Source: Pseudomonas fluorescens (lineage in GTDB: Bacteria > Pseudomonadota > Gammaproteobacteria > Pseudomonadales > Pseudomonadaceae). Taken from it: a stretch of 64,000 nucleotides of DNA. Below the pieces are notes generated by a model. It ran no database searches and was not told the DNA's origin. It saw only the letters and a program-made list of their open reading frames with translations. The DNA lies in the NCBI RefSeq assembly GCF_902498065.1, contig NZ_CABVIR010000011.1, positions 57,924 to 121,923 of the forward strand. The letters run 5' to 3'. Below, piece after piece: positions 18,801 to 29,063 of this stretch. Position 1 is the first letter of the stretch, and each line of letters starts with the position of its first letter. Position numbers and translations under genes: made by a program.

Positions 18801-21800
18801 CGTTCGTTGAACTGCTGGCGCAAACCCGTCAGGCGGCCTTGGGTGCCCAAGCGCATCAGGACTTGCCGTTCGAACAACTGCTGGAAGCGTTCCCGCAGGC
18901 TCGCGAACAAGGCTTGTTCCAGGTCATGTTCAACCACCAGCAACGGGATTTGAGCGCATTGCGCCGCTTGCCCGGTCTGCTCGCCGAAGAATTGCCGTGG
19001 TACAGCCGCGAAGCCAAGTTCGACCTGCAATTGCACAGCGAGGAAGACCGTAACGGTCGCCTGAGCCTGTCGTTCGACTACGCCAGCGAACTGTTTGACG
19101 CCAGCACCATCGAGCGGTTGGCCGAGCATTTCAGTAACCTGCTGCGCGCCATCTGCGAGCAACCGAAAACGGCCGTCGGCGATCTGCAATTGTTGGCGCC
19201 CAGCGAGCACGATCAGCAGGAAAACTGGAGCGCCGCACCGTGCACACCGGCCAGCCAATGGCTGCCGGAACTGCTCGGCGAACAGGCCCGCCGGACCCCG
19301 GAACGTACGGCGTTGATGTGGGACGGCGGCAACCTCGACTTCGCCGAACTGCACGCCCAGGCCAACCGCCTCGCGCATTACTTGCGCGACAAAGGCGTCG
19401 GCCCGGACGTCCGCGTGGCCATCGCCGCCGAACGCTCGCCGCAGTTGCTGATCGGTCTGTTGGCGATCATCAAGGCCGGTGGTGCCTACGTGCCGCTGGA
19501 CCCGGATTACCCCGCCGAACGCTTGGCCTACATGCTCAGCGACAGTGGCGTGGAGTTGCTCCTGACGCAAAGCCAATTGCTCGACCGGCTGCCGGCCACC
19601 GATGGCGTCAGCGTGATCGCCATGGATGCGCTGCATCTGGAGAATTGGCCAAGCCAGGCGCCGGGCCTGCATGTGCACGGCGACAACCTCGCTTACGTGA
19701 TTTACACCTCTGGCTCCACCGGTCAGCCGAAGGGCGTCGGTAACACCCACGCGGCGCTCGCCGAACGCCTGCAATGGATGCAGGACACCTATCGCCTGAA
19801 CGACACCGATGTGCTGATGCAAAAGGCGCCGATCAGTTTCGACGTGTCGGTGTGGGAATGCTTCTGGCCGCTGATCACTGGGGCACGTTTGCTGATTGCC
19901 GGTCCCGGTGAACACCGCGATCCGCATCGCATTGCCCAGCTTGTTCAGCAATACGGCGTGACCACGCTGCACTTTGTGCCGCCGTTGCTTGCCTTGTTCA
20001 TCGACGAACCGCTCACCGCCGAATGCACCAGCCTGCGCCGCGTATTTTCTGGCGGCGAAACCCTGCCGGCGGAACTGCGCAACCGCGTTTTGGAACAACT
20101 GCCGGCCGTGCAACTGCACAACCGTTATGGCCCGACCGAAACCGCGATCAACGTCACCCATTGGCAGTGCAGCGCGGCCGATGGCGAGCGCTCGCCGATT
20201 GGCCGTCCGTTGGGCAATGTGATCTGCCGCGTGCTCGACAGCGAGCTCAACCCTGTGCCGGCCGGTGTGCCCGGCGAGTTGTGCATCAGCGGCATCGGCC
20301 TGGCCCGTGGTTATCTGGGGCGTCCGGGCCTGACGGCTGAACGCTTTGTCGTCGATCCATTTGGCGAGCAGGGCGCACGCCTTTATCGTACCGGCGACCG
20401 TGCACGCTGGACTGCCAATGGCGTGATCGAATACCTCGGCCGTCTCGATCAGCAGGTCAAGCTGCGCGGCTTCCGCGTCGAACCGGAAGAAATCGAAGCG
20501 CGCCTGCTGGCGCAGGACGGTGTCGCACAAGCGGTGGTGCTGGTGCGTGAAACTGCCGCTGGCGGGCAATTGATCGGCTACTACACCGCCACCGATACCC
20601 GTGAATCCGAAGACACTCAAACCGCACGCCTGAACACCGCGCTGGCGGCCGAGCTGCCGGAATACATGGTCCCGGCGCAACTGATGCGCCTCGACGAAAT
20701 GCCCCTCAGCCCAAGCGGCAAACTCGACCGCCGCGCCTTGCCGGAGCCGCAATGGCAGGTACGCGAACACATTGAGCCGGTCACTGAACTTGAACAGCAG
20801 ATCGCCGCGATCTGGCGTGAGGTGTTGGGCCTGCAGCAGATCGGCCTGCGCGACGACTTCTTCGCCCTCGGCGGTCATTCGCTGCTGGCCACGCAAATCA
20901 TCTCCCGCACCCGTCAGGCCTGTGACGTCGAATTGCCGCTGCGCGCATTGTTTGAAAACAGTGAACTGGGCGCATTCGCCGGGCAGGTTCAACAGATTCA
21001 GGCCAGCGGCAGTACGAACAAGCAACCACCGATCAAGAAAGTCGACCGCAGCCAACCGGTGCCGCTGTCCTATTCCCAGCAGCGCATGTGGTTCCTCTGG
21101 CAGATGGAGCCGGACAGCCCGGCCTACAACGTCGGTGGTATGGCGCGGTTGCGCGGGGTGCTGGATGTCGGGCGCTTCGAGATGGCTTTGCAGGCGCTGA
21201 TCATGCGTCACGAAACCCTGCGCACCACGTTCCCGAGCATCGACGGCGTAGCGCAACAGCGCGTGCACCCGGAAACCGGGATGCGTATGCAGTGGAAGGA
21301 TTTCTCCGCGCTGGACACCGACTTGCGCGAACAGCGGGTTCAGGCATTGGCCGACAGCGAAGCGCATCAGCCCTTCGATCTGGAAACCGGTCCACTGTTG
21401 CGTGCCTGTCTGGTCAAGACCGCCGAGCAGGAACATTACCTGGTGTTGACCCTGCACCACATCGTCACCGAAGGCTGGGCGATGGACATTTTCGCCCGGG
21501 AGCTCAGTGCGCTTTACGAAGCGTTCGTCGATGACCGCGAATCGCCACTGGCGCCGCTGCCGGTGCAATACCTCGATTACAGCGTCTGGCAGCGTCAGTG
21601 GCTGGAGTCCGGCGAGCGTCAGCGCCAGCTCGATTACTGGACCGCGCAACTGGGACGCGAACATCCGCTGCTGGAATTGCCCGCCGACCGTCCGCGTCCA
21701 GCCGTGCAAAGCCATCGGGGCGAGCTGTTCCGTTTCGACCTGGGCGACGACCTCGCCGCACGGGTTCGCGCCTTCAACGCGCAAAACGGCCTGACCCTGT

Positions 21801-24800
21801 TCATGACCATGACCGCCGCGCTGGCCGTGCTGCTTTACCGCTACAGCGGCCAGACCGACCTGCGCATCGGCGCGCCCGTCGCCAACCGCATTCGCCCGGA
21901 AAGCGAAGGGCTGATCGGTGCGTTCCTCAACACCCAAGTGCTGCGTTGCCAGCTCGACGGGCAGATGTCGGTCGGCGAGTTGTTCGAGCAGGTGCGTCAC
22001 ACCGTGATCGAAGGCCAGTCCCATCAGGACCTGCCGTTCGACCATTTGGTTGAAGCGTTGCAGCCACCGCGCAGCGCCGCTTACAACCCGCTGTTCCAGG
22101 TGATGTGCAACGTGCAGCGCTGGGAATTCCAGCAAAGCCGCACGCTCGCCGGCATGACTGTCGAATACCTGGCGAACGATGCGCGTGCGACCAAATTCGA
22201 CCTCAACCTGGAAGTCACCGACCTCGATCATCGGTTGGGTTGCTGCCTGACTTACAGCACCGATCTGTTCGATGAACCGCGCATTGCGCGCATGGCCGGG
22301 CACTGGCGCAATCTGCTGGAAGCGCTGTTGGCCGATCCGCAACAGCGCCTCAGTGAACTGCCGTTGCTCGAAGCCACGGAACAGCAAAACCTGCTCGACA
22401 GCCTCGGCGTCGAGCCGGGCGAACACCGACTGGATCAGTGCATCCATCACCTGTTCAGCGAACAGGCACTGGTGCGCAAAGATGCGCCGGCGCTGACGTT
22501 CGCCGGTGAAACCTTGAGCTACGCCGAGCTCGACAGCCGCGCCAATCGCCTGGCCTGGATGTTGCGCGAGCGTGGGGTGGGGCCGCAGGTTCGCGTCGGC
22601 CTGGCGCTTGAGCGGTCGTTGGAAATGGTCGTCGGCCTGCTGGCGATCCTCAAGGCTGGGGGCGCCTACGTGCCGCTGGATCCGGAATACCCGCTCGATC
22701 GCCTGCATTACATGATCGAAGACAGCGGCGTCGGTTTGCTGCTCAGCGATGCGGCGATGTTCAACGCCCTCGGTGATTTGCCGCCAACCGTGGCCCGTTG
22801 GTGCCTGGAAGATGACGCCGCGGAACTGGCCAACTACCCGGCCACCGAGCTGCCGTTCATCAGCCTGCCGCAGCATCAGGCGTACCTGATTTACACCTCC
22901 GGCTCCACCGGCAAGCCGAAAGGCGTGGTGGTGTCCCACGGTGAAATCGCCATGCACTGCCGTGCCGTGATCGAGCGTTTCGGCATGCGCCCGGACGACT
23001 GTGAGCTGCACTTCTATTCGATCAATTTCGACGCCGCGACCGAACGTCTGCTGGTGCCATTGCTGAGCGGTGCGCAAGTGGTCCTGCGTGCTCAGGGCCA
23101 GTGGGACGCGGAAGAAATCTGCGGGTTGATCCGTCGCCACTCCATCAACATCCTCGGTTTTACCCCAAGCTACGGCAGCCAACTGGCGCAGTGGCTGGCG
23201 ACGCAGGGCGAAACCCTGCCGGTGCGGATGTGCATCACCGGCGGTGAAGCCCTGACCGGCGAACATCTGCAGCGGATTCGCGCCGCGTTCAAGCCGAGCC
23301 TGTTCTTCAACGCCTACGGTCCGACGGAAACCGTGGTCATGCCGTTGGCCAGTCTCGCGCCCGAGCAGCTTGAAGAGGGCATGGGCAGCGTGCCGATCGG
23401 CAGTGTGATCGGTGCTCGCGTGGCGTACATCCTCGACGCCGATCTGGCACTGGTGCCGCAAGGCGCGACCGGCGAGTTGTATGTCGGTGGTGCCGGTCTT
23501 GCCCAGGGTTATCACGACCGTCCGGGCATTACCGCAGAGCGTTTCGTGGCCAACCCGTTTACAGCGGATGGCGGGCGGATTTATCGCACCGGCGACCTGG
23601 TGCGGCAGCGCGCCGACGGGCTGGTGGAATACCTTGGGCGCATCGACCATCAGGTGAAAATTCGCGGTTTCCGCATCGAGCTGGGCGAGATCGAGACCCG
23701 TCTTCTGGACCATGACTCTGTGCGTGAAGCGGTGGTGCTGGCGCTCGACGCCCCAAGCGGCAAACAACTGGTCGGCTATCTGGTCACCGAAGTGGCCGGG
23801 CAGGACCAAGCACAACAAGCCGAATTGCGTGAAGTCCTCAAGGCTCACCTGAAATCGCAACTGCCGGAATACATGGTGCCGACGCACCTGATCCTGCTGG
23901 CAAGCATGCCGCTGACCGCCAACGGCAAACTCGACCGCCGCGCACTGCCGGCGCCGGACCCAGAGCTGAGCCGTCAGCACTACGTGGCGCCGAGCAACGA
24001 GCTGGAACTGACGCTGGCGCAGATCTGGTGCGAAGTGCTGAACGTCGCCCAGGTCGGCCTCAATGACAACTTCTTCGAACTGGGCGGCGACTCGATCCTG
24101 TCGATCCAGGTGGTCAGCCGTGCGCGGCAGCAGGGCATTCACTTCACTCCGCGTGACCTGTTCCAGCACCAGACCGTGCAGACCCTCGCGGCGGTGGCCA
24201 GCCGCACCGAGCAGGTTACGGCCGAGCAAGGCTTGCTCACCGGTGAATCGCGTTTGACGCCGATCCAGCACTGGTTCTTCGACACCGACATGCCCGAGCG
24301 TCAGCACTGGAATCAGGCGTTGTTGCTGGAACCGACCGTTGCGCTGGAACCTCATCGGCTGGAGCAGGCGTTGCTGGCGGTGATCGAACAGCACGACGCC
24401 TTGCGCCTGCGCTTCACCCAGACTGCGGGTCAATGGTCGGCCACACACCAGAAGGTCTCCGATGCCCCGGTGTTGTGGCAGGTGCGTGTGTCGACGATGG
24501 ATAAATGCGCCGCACTGTTTGCCGATGCCCAGCGCAGCCTCGACCTCGAACAAGGGCCGTTGATGCGGGTGCTGCTGGTCGATGGTCCCGAAGGCCAGCA
24601 ACGGCTGTTCTTCGCGATCCATCACTTGGTGGTGGACGGCGTTTCCTGGCGTGTGCTGCTGGACGATCTGCAAACGGTGTATCGCCAACTGGCGGCTGAA
24701 CAGTCGGTGAAACTGCCGGCGAAAACCAGCGCCTTCAAGGACTGGGCTGCCCGCTTGCAGGCGTATGCCGGCAGCGAATCCCTGCGCGAAGAGCTGAGCT

Positions 24801-27800
24801 GGTGGCAATCGCAGCTGGCGGGGGCAAGCGCCGGGCTGCCGTGCGAGCGGCCTGAGGGCGGGCGGCAGAATCGCCATGCACAAACCGTCAGCGTGCGCCT
24901 CGACGCCGAGTACACCCGACAGTTGTTGCAACAGGCACCGAGCGCCTATCGCACGCAGGTCAATGATCTGCTGCTGACGGCGTTGGCCCGCGTACTGTGC
25001 CGCTGGAGCGGTGATGAGTCGGCGTTGATTCAACTTGAAGGCCACGGTCGTGAGGCGCTGTTCGATGAGATCGACCTGACCCGCACCGTCGGCTGGTTCA
25101 CCAGCGCCTACCCGCTGCGCCTGACCCCGCAGAACATCGAAGAAGCCGCCGGCCAGGGCGCCTCGATCAAGGCGATCAAGGAACAACTGCGCGGCGTGCC
25201 GCACAAAGGCCTGGGTTTTGGCGTGTTGCGTTACCTCGCCGATGCGCCGTGCCGTGAAGCCATGGCCGCGTTGCCGGTGGCGCCGATCACCTTCAACTAC
25301 CTCGGTCAGTTCGACCAGAGCTTCGGCGCGGACGCGTTGTTCCGACCGCTCGATGAAGCCGTCGGCACCGCCCACGATCCGCGTGCGCCGCTGCCCAACG
25401 AGCTGAGCGTCGACAGTCAGGTCTATGGCGGCGAACTGGTGCTGCGCTGGACCTTCAGCGCCGAACGTCACGACACGCAAACCATCAGCGAGCTGGCGGA
25501 CGCCTACCTCGGGGAATTGCAGAGCCTGATCGAGCATTGCCTGCGTGACGAGGCGGGCGGCCTGACACCTTCGGACTTCCCGCTGGCGAAGCTGACCCAG
25601 GCGCAACTCGATGCACTGCCGATCCCGGCCGCCGCCATCGAAGACGTCTACCCGCTGACGCCGATGCAGGAAGGCATGCTCCTGCACACCTTGCTCGAAC
25701 CGGGCACCGGCCTCTATTACATGCAGGACCGCTACCGCATCAACAGCGCGCTCGATCCGCAGCGTTTCGCCGAGGCCTGGCAAGCGGTGATTGCCCGTCA
25801 CGAAGCCTTGCGTGCGTCGTTCTGCTGGAACGTCGGCGAGGACATGCTGCAAGTTATCCACAAGCCGGGCAGCACGCCGATCGAGTATCTGGACTGGAGC
25901 GCCATCGCCGAGGCCGAGCAAGAGCCGAAGTTGCAAGCACTGCTGAAAAGCGAGCGCGAAGCCGGGTTCGATCTGCTCAACCAGGCACCGTTCCACCTGC
26001 GTTTGATCAGGGTGGGCGAGGCGCGCTACTGGTTCATGATGAGTAACCACCACATCCTCATCGATGCCTGGTGCCGGTCGTTGCTGATGAACGATTTCTT
26101 CGAAATCTACTCCGCGTTGGGTGAAGGTCGCGAAGCCCGGTTGGCTGTGCCGCCGCGCTACCGCGACTACATCGGCTGGCTGCAACGCCAGAGCCTGGCC
26201 GAGGCACGGCAGTGGTGGAAAACCAACCTGCAAGGCTTCGAACGGACCACGCCGATCCCGAGTGACCGGCCGTTCCTGCGTGAACATGCCGGCGACAGCG
26301 GCGGCATGATTGTCGGCGATCGCTACACCCGTCTCGATGCCCGCGACGGTGCGCAATTGCGTGAACTGGCGCAGGCCCATCAACTGACCATCAACACCTT
26401 CGCCCAAGCGGCGTGGGCCTTGGTGCTGCGTCGCTTGAGCGGTGATCGCGACGTGCTGTTCGGCGTCACGGTGGCCGGGCGACCGGTGGAAATGCCGGAG
26501 ATGCAACGTACCGTCGGGCTGTTCATCAACAGCATCGCGCTGCGGGTGAAAATGCCCGAGGACGATCAGCGTTGCAGCGTTCGCCAGTGGCTGAGCGATT
26601 TACTCGACAGCAACATGCAACTGCGCGAGTACGAATACCTGCCGCTGGTGAGCCTCCAGGAAAACAGCGAATTGCCGAAGGGCCAACCGCTGTTCGACAG
26701 CCTGTTCGTGTTCGAAAACGCCCCGGTGGAAGTCTCGGTGCTGGACCGCGCGCAAAGCCTCAATGCAACCTCGGATTCGGGACGGACCCACACTAACTTC
26801 CCGCTGACGGCGGTGTGTTATCCGGGTGATGACCTGGGCTTGCACCTGTCTTACGACCAGCGCTATTTCGACGAGTCGACCGTTGAACGCATGCTCGGCG
26901 AGTTCAAGCGTTTGTTGCTGGCGCTGGTGGAAGGTTTCCATGGCGACATGGCGGACTTGCCATTGCTCGGTATCGAGGAACAGGACTTCCTGATCCACGG
27001 CTGTAACCAGAGCGAACACGCTTACCCGCTTGAGCAGAGCTACGTCGCGTTGTTCGAAGCGCAGGTGGCGTTGCATCCACAACGGATCGCCGCCCGTTGC
27101 CTCGATCAGCAACACAGTTACGTCGAGCTGAACCAGCGCAGCAACCGTCTCGGTCATGCGTTGACGGCGGCCGGTGTCGGGCTGGATCAACCGGTGGCGT
27201 TGCTGGCCGAACGTAACCTCGACCTACTCGGGATGATCATCGGCAGCTTCAAGGCGGGCGCGGGTTATCTGCCGCTGGATCCGGGGCTGCCGAGTCAGCG
27301 TCTGAGCCGGATCATTGACCTGAGCCGCACGCCGTTGCTGGTGTGCACGCAGTCCTGTCGTGAACAGGCTGTCGCGCTGCTGGAGGAATTCGGTTGCGCC
27401 AATCGGCCACGGTTGCTGGTGTGGGAAGAGGTGCAGGCGAGCAATGTGTCGGTGGCGAATCCGGGCCTCTACAGCGGTCCGGATAACCTCGCCTACGTCA
27501 TCTACACCTCGGGTTCGACGGGGTTGCCCAAAGGTGTGATGGTCGAACAGCGCGGGATGCTCAATAACCAGTTGAGCAAGGTCCCGTACCTGAACCTCAG
27601 CGACACCGATGTGATCGCCCAGACCGCTTCGCAAAGCTTCGACATTTCGGTCTGGCAGTTCCTCGCCGCCCCGTTGTTTGGCGCGCGGGTGGACATCGTG
27701 CCAAACACCATCGCCCACGATCCACAGGGTTTGCTGGCGCATGTGTCGGCCCAGGGCATCACCGTGCTGGAAAGCGTGCCGTCGCTGATTCAGGGCATGC

Positions 27801-28882
27801 TTGCCCAGGAACGCATGAGCCTCGACGGGCTGCGCTGGATGCTGCCGACGGGCGAAGCGATGCCGCCGGAGCTCGCACACCAATGGTTGCTGCGCTACCC
27901 GGACATCGGGCTGGTGAATGCTTACGGACCGGCGGAATGCTCGGACGACGTGGCGTTCTTCCGTGTCGACATGGCCTCGACCCGCGGCAGCTATCTGCCG
28001 ATTGGGACGCCGACCGACAACAACTGTTTGTACCTGCTCGACGGCGCGCTGGACCTGGTGCCGTTGGGTGCGGTCGGCGAGTTGTGCGTGGCCGGCACCG
28101 GTGTCGGGCGTGGTTATGTCAGCGATTCGCTGCGCACCGCACAGGTGTTTGTGCCGAACCCGTTTGGCGAGCCGGGGGATCGTTTGTATCGCACTGGCGA
28201 TCTCGCGCGCCGTCGCAGTGACGGCGTGCTGGAATACGTCGGGCGGATCGACCATCAGGTGAAAATTCGCGGCTACCGCATCGAACTGGGTGAAATCGAA
28301 GCGCGTCTGCACGAGCAACCCGAAGTGCGCGAAGCGGCGGTCGGGGTGCAGGAAGGCGTGAACGGCAAACACTTGGTTGGCTATCTGGTAGCCGCGGATT
28401 CGGCATTGAATCCGGGCGAACGACTGGAGCGCATCAAGCAACGCCTGCGCGCCGAGCTGCCGGAATACATGGTGCCGCTGCACTGGTTGTGGCTGGAGCG
28501 GATGCCGCTCAACGCCAACGGCAAACTGGATCGCAAGGCACTGCCGGCGCTGGAGATCGGCCAGTTGCAGAGCCAGGATTACCAGGCACCGAGCAATGAG
28601 CTGGAGCAGACGTTGGCGGGTATCTGGGCCGAGGTGTTGAAGGTCGAGAAGGTGGGGATTCACGACAACTTCTTCGAGCTGGGCGGGCATTCGCTGCTGG
28701 CGACGCAGATTGCGTCGCGTGTGCAGAAATCGCTGCAACGGGATGTGCCGTTGCGGGCGATGTTCGAGTGCAGCACGGTGGAAGAGTTGGCGGAGTACAT
28801 CGACGGGTTGGCGGCGAGTGATATCACCGAGGACAAGGTTGATCGGTTGAATGACTTGATGGCGGAGTTGGAGGGGCTTTAA
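15884..28882 (+). CDS. pvdL: Pyoverdine chromophore non-ribosomal peptide synthetase PvdL
   Basis: Builds the acylated L-Glu, D-Tyr, L-Dab tripeptide from which the pyoverdine chromophore forms; it acts in the cytoplasm, probably in a membrane-associated siderosome. The 4,332 residues read as follows. Fatty acyl-AMP ligase about 1-565 (YTSGSTALPKGVQVSH). Carrier with Ser611 (LGGNSI). Condensation about 660-1100 (HHIIADG). Adenylation 1120-1610. Carrier near 1666. Condensation 1720-2160 (HHIVTEG, with Glu for the usual Asp). Adenylation 2180-2680. Carrier near 2737 of the GGDS type that precedes epimerases. Epimerization 2790-3230 (HHLVVDGVSWR, TVGWFTSAYP). Condensation 3250-3700 (HHILIDAW). 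Adenylation 3710-4215. Last carrier near 4270. There is no thioesterase, so the chain passes to another synthetase. Domain order and length match P. aeruginosa PvdL. AGGAAA precedes the ATG; amino-acid specificities are inferred from that homology. Confidence 0.97.
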   Translation: MTDAFEIPGTLVQALQRRAALTPDRVALRFLAETPDQSVVLSYRELDQRARTIAGALQAETDFGDRAVLLFPSGPDYVAAFFGCLYAGVIAVPAYPPESAKRHHQDRLLSIISDAEPRLLLTSAGLRDALLHIEGAPPLLCVDTLDGELATKWIEPNLEGDHIAFLQYTSGSTALPKGVQVSHGNLVANERLIRHGFGIDLNPDDVIVSWLPLYHDMGLIGGLLQPIFSGVPCVLMSPVYFLGRPLRWLEAISEYGGTISGGPDFAYRLCSERVSESALERLDLSAWRVAYSGSEPIRLDTLDRFAEKFATCGFTPDSFMASYGLAEATLFVAGTPRGEGIGNLRVDDQALAQHRAEPGEGSAIMSCGISQPDHAVLIVDPSALTELADNAVGEVWATGPSIAHGYWRNLEASAKTFVQHAGKTWLRTGDLGFMRDGELFITGRLKDMLIVRGHNLYPQDIEQTIEREVEVVRKGRVAAFAVNIDGQEGIGIAAEISRSVQKILPPEALIKAIRQAVAEVYQEAPSVVVLLNPGALPKTSSGKLQRSACRNRLAEGSLDSYAVFPSATPENQATTESASELQTLIGQIWSEQLQVKQVNADDHFFLLGGNSIAATQVVARLREELGLELNLRLLFEAPTLGAFTAAVAQQQQDGGLAQGAIGTLSRSEALPQSLAQNRLWITWQLDPHSSAYNIPGALRLRGELDEDALRASFQQLIERHESLRTRFFERDGVALQQVDAAGEFNLQLIDISDLPVAEREARAQQIREDEARTQFDLEKGPLLWVTLVRLDDENHQLLVTLHHIIADGWSLNVLIDEFSRLYAAASQGQTATLAPLPTQYADYGSWQRQWLAQGEGERQLVYWKAQLGDEHPTLSLATDHPRSAQHLHSAARHTVRLAAPLGEAIRQTAQAHDSTSFMLLLTAFQSLLHRYSGQRDIRIGVPNANRPRLETQGLIGFFINTQVLRAEVDSRLPFVELLAQTRQAALGAQAHQDLPFEQLLEAFPQAREQGLFQVMFNHQQRDLSALRRLPGLLAEELPWYSREAKFDLQLHSEEDRNGRLSLSFDYASELFDASTIERLAEHFSNLLRAICEQPKTAVGDLQLLAPSEHDQQENWSAAPCTPASQWLPELLGEQARRTPERTALMWDGGNLDFAELHAQANRLAHYLRDKGVGPDVRVAIAAERSPQLLIGLLAIIKAGGAYVPLDPDYPAERLAYMLSDSGVELLLTQSQLLDRLPATDGVSVIAMDALHLENWPSQAPGLHVHGDNLAYVIYTSGSTGQPKGVGNTHAALAERLQWMQDTYRLNDTDVLMQKAPISFDVSVWECFWPLITGARLLIAGPGEHRDPHRIAQLVQQYGVTTLHFVPPLLALFIDEPLTAECTSLRRVFSGGETLPAELRNRVLEQLPAVQLHNRYGPTETAINVTHWQCSAADGERSPIGRPLGNVICRVLDSELNPVPAGVPGELCISGIGLARGYLGRPGLTAERFVVDPFGEQGARLYRTGDRARWTANGVIEYLGRLDQQVKLRGFRVEPEEIEARLLAQDGVAQAVVLVRETAAGGQLIGYYTATDTRESEDTQTARLNTALAAELPEYMVPAQLMRLDEMPLSPSGKLDRRALPEPQWQVREHIEPVTELEQQIAAIWREVLGLQQIGLRDDFFALGGHSLLATQIISRTRQACDVELPLRALFENSELGAFAGQVQQIQASGSTNKQPPIKKVDRSQPVPLSYSQQRMWFLWQMEPDSPAYNVGGMARLRGVLDVGRFEMALQALIMRHETLRTTFPSIDGVAQQRVHPETGMRMQWKDFSALDTDLREQRVQALADSEAHQPFDLETGPLLRACLVKTAEQEHYLVLTLHHIVTEGWAMDIFARELSALYEAFVDDRESPLAPLPVQYLDYSVWQRQWLESGERQRQLDYWTAQLGREHPLLELPADRPRPAVQSHRGELFRFDLGDDLAARVRAFNAQNGLTLFMTMTAALAVLLYRYSGQTDLRIGAPVANRIRPESEGLIGAFLNTQVLRCQLDGQMSVGELFEQVRHTVIEGQSHQDLPFDHLVEALQPPRSAAYNPLFQVMCNVQRWEFQQSRTLAGMTVEYLANDARATKFDLNLEVTDLDHRLGCCLTYSTDLFDEPRIARMAGHWRNLLEALLADPQQRLSELPLLEATEQQNLLDSLGVEPGEHRLDQCIHHLFSEQALVRKDAPALTFAGETLSYAELDSRANRLAWMLRERGVGPQVRVGLALERSLEMVVGLLAILKAGGAYVPLDPEYPLDRLHYMIEDSGVGLLLSDAAMFNALGDLPPTVARWCLEDDAAELANYPATELPFISLPQHQAYLIYTSGSTGKPKGVVVSHGEIAMHCRAVIERFGMRPDDCELHFYSINFDAATERLLVPLLSGAQVVLRAQGQWDAEEICGLIRRHSINILGFTPSYGSQLAQWLATQGETLPVRMCITGGEALTGEHLQRIRAAFKPSLFFNAYGPTETVVMPLASLAPEQLEEGMGSVPIGSVIGARVAYILDADLALVPQGATGELYVGGAGLAQGYHDRPGITAERFVANPFTADGGRIYRTGDLVRQRADGLVEYLGRIDHQVKIRGFRIELGEIETRLLDHDSVREAVVLALDAPSGKQLVGYLVTEVAGQDQAQQAELREVLKAHLKSQLPEYMVPTHLILLASMPLTANGKLDRRALPAPDPELSRQHYVAPSNELELTLAQIWCEVLNVAQVGLNDNFFELGGDSILSIQVVSRARQQGIHFTPRDLFQHQTVQTLAAVASRTEQVTAEQGLLTGESRLTPIQHWFFDTDMPERQHWNQALLLEPTVALEPHRLEQALLAVIEQHDALRLRFTQTAGQWSATHQKVSDAPVLWQVRVSTMDKCAALFADAQRSLDLEQGPLMRVLLVDGPEGQQRLFFAIHHLVVDGVSWRVLLDDLQTVYRQLAAEQSVKLPAKTSAFKDWAARLQAYAGSESLREELSWWQSQLAGASAGLPCERPEGGRQNRHAQTVSVRLDAEYTRQLLQQAPSAYRTQVNDLLLTALARVLCRWSGDESALIQLEGHGREALFDEIDLTRTVGWFTSAYPLRLTPQNIEEAAGQGASIKAIKEQLRGVPHKGLGFGVLRYLADAPCREAMAALPVAPITFNYLGQFDQSFGADALFRPLDEAVGTAHDPRAPLPNELSVDSQVYGGELVLRWTFSAERHDTQTISELADAYLGELQSLIEHCLRDEAGGLTPSDFPLAKLTQAQLDALPIPAAAIEDVYPLTPMQEGMLLHTLLEPGTGLYYMQDRYRINSALDPQRFAEAWQAVIARHEALRASFCWNVGEDMLQVIHKPGSTPIEYLDWSAIAEAEQEPKLQALLKSEREAGFDLLNQAPFHLRLIRVGEARYWFMMSNHHILIDAWCRSLLMNDFFEIYSALGEGREARLAVPPRYRDYIGWLQRQSLAEARQWWKTNLQGFERTTPIPSDRPFLREHAGDSGGMIVGDRYTRLDARDGAQLRELAQAHQLTINTFAQAAWALVLRRLSGDRDVLFGVTVAGRPVEMPEMQRTVGLFINSIALRVKMPEDDQRCSVRQWLSDLLDSNMQLREYEYLPLVSLQENSELPKGQPLFDSLFVFENAPVEVSVLDRAQSLNATSDSGRTHTNFPLTAVCYPGDDLGLHLSYDQRYFDESTVERMLGEFKRLLLALVEGFHGDMADLPLLGIEEQDFLIHGCNQSEHAYPLEQSYVALFEAQVALHPQRIAARCLDQQHSYVELNQRSNRLGHALTAAGVGLDQPVALLAERNLDLLGMIIGSFKAGAGYLPLDPGLPSQRLSRIIDLSRTPLLVCTQSCREQAVALLEEFGCANRPRLLVWEEVQASNVSVANPGLYSGPDNLAYVIYTSGSTGLPKGVMVEQRGMLNNQLSKVPYLNLSDTDVIAQTASQSFDISVWQFLAAPLFGARVDIVPNTIAHDPQGLLAHVSAQGITVLESVPSLIQGMLAQERMSLDGLRWMLPTGEAMPPELAHQWLLRYPDIGLVNAYGPAECSDDVAFFRVDMASTRGSYLPIGTPTDNNCLYLLDGALDLVPLGAVGELCVAGTGVGRGYVSDSLRTAQVFVPNPFGEPGDRLYRTGDLARRRSDGVLEYVGRIDHQVKIRGYRIELGEIEARLHEQPEVREAAVGVQEGVNGKHLVGYLVAADSALNPGERLERIKQRLRAELPEYMVPLHWLWLERMPLNANGKLDRKALPALEIGQLQSQDYQAPSNELEQTLAGIWAEVLKVEKVGIHDNFFELGGHSLLATQIASRVQKSLQRDVPLRAMFECSTVEELAEYIDGLAASDITEDKVDRLNDLMAELEGL

Positions 28883-28907
28883 TTCTCCAGCGTCTGTAAG
28901 GGCCTAT

Positions 28908-28977
28908 TCGCCAGCAGGCTGGCTCCCACATTTGAACTGTGTTCGCAGGACAAATGTGGGAGCCAGCCTGCTGGCGA
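28908..28977. repeat. Perfect 27-base inverted repeat (REP pair) after pvdL
   Basis: Arms 28908-28934 and 28951-28977 are exact complements with a 16-base loop, built on the core GCCAGCAGGCTGGC. It begins 25 bases after the pvdL stop. It probably stabilises or ends the pvdL transcript. Confidence 0.9.
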
Positions 28978-29063
28978 TGGGGCCTCTTAAAGCACCACAA
29001 GGTTGACTGTGGAACCACAGCAGCACAGTCTCCCTGCTCCAGTTTTCACAAAGGAAACAGTCA

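Noticed and set aside
18629..26506. A 2,625-codon open frame on the strand opposite pvdL
   Set aside because: It is a shadow of GC-biased codon use in pvdL; no ribosome site, no recognisable domain, and the NRPS motifs are all on the plus strand.
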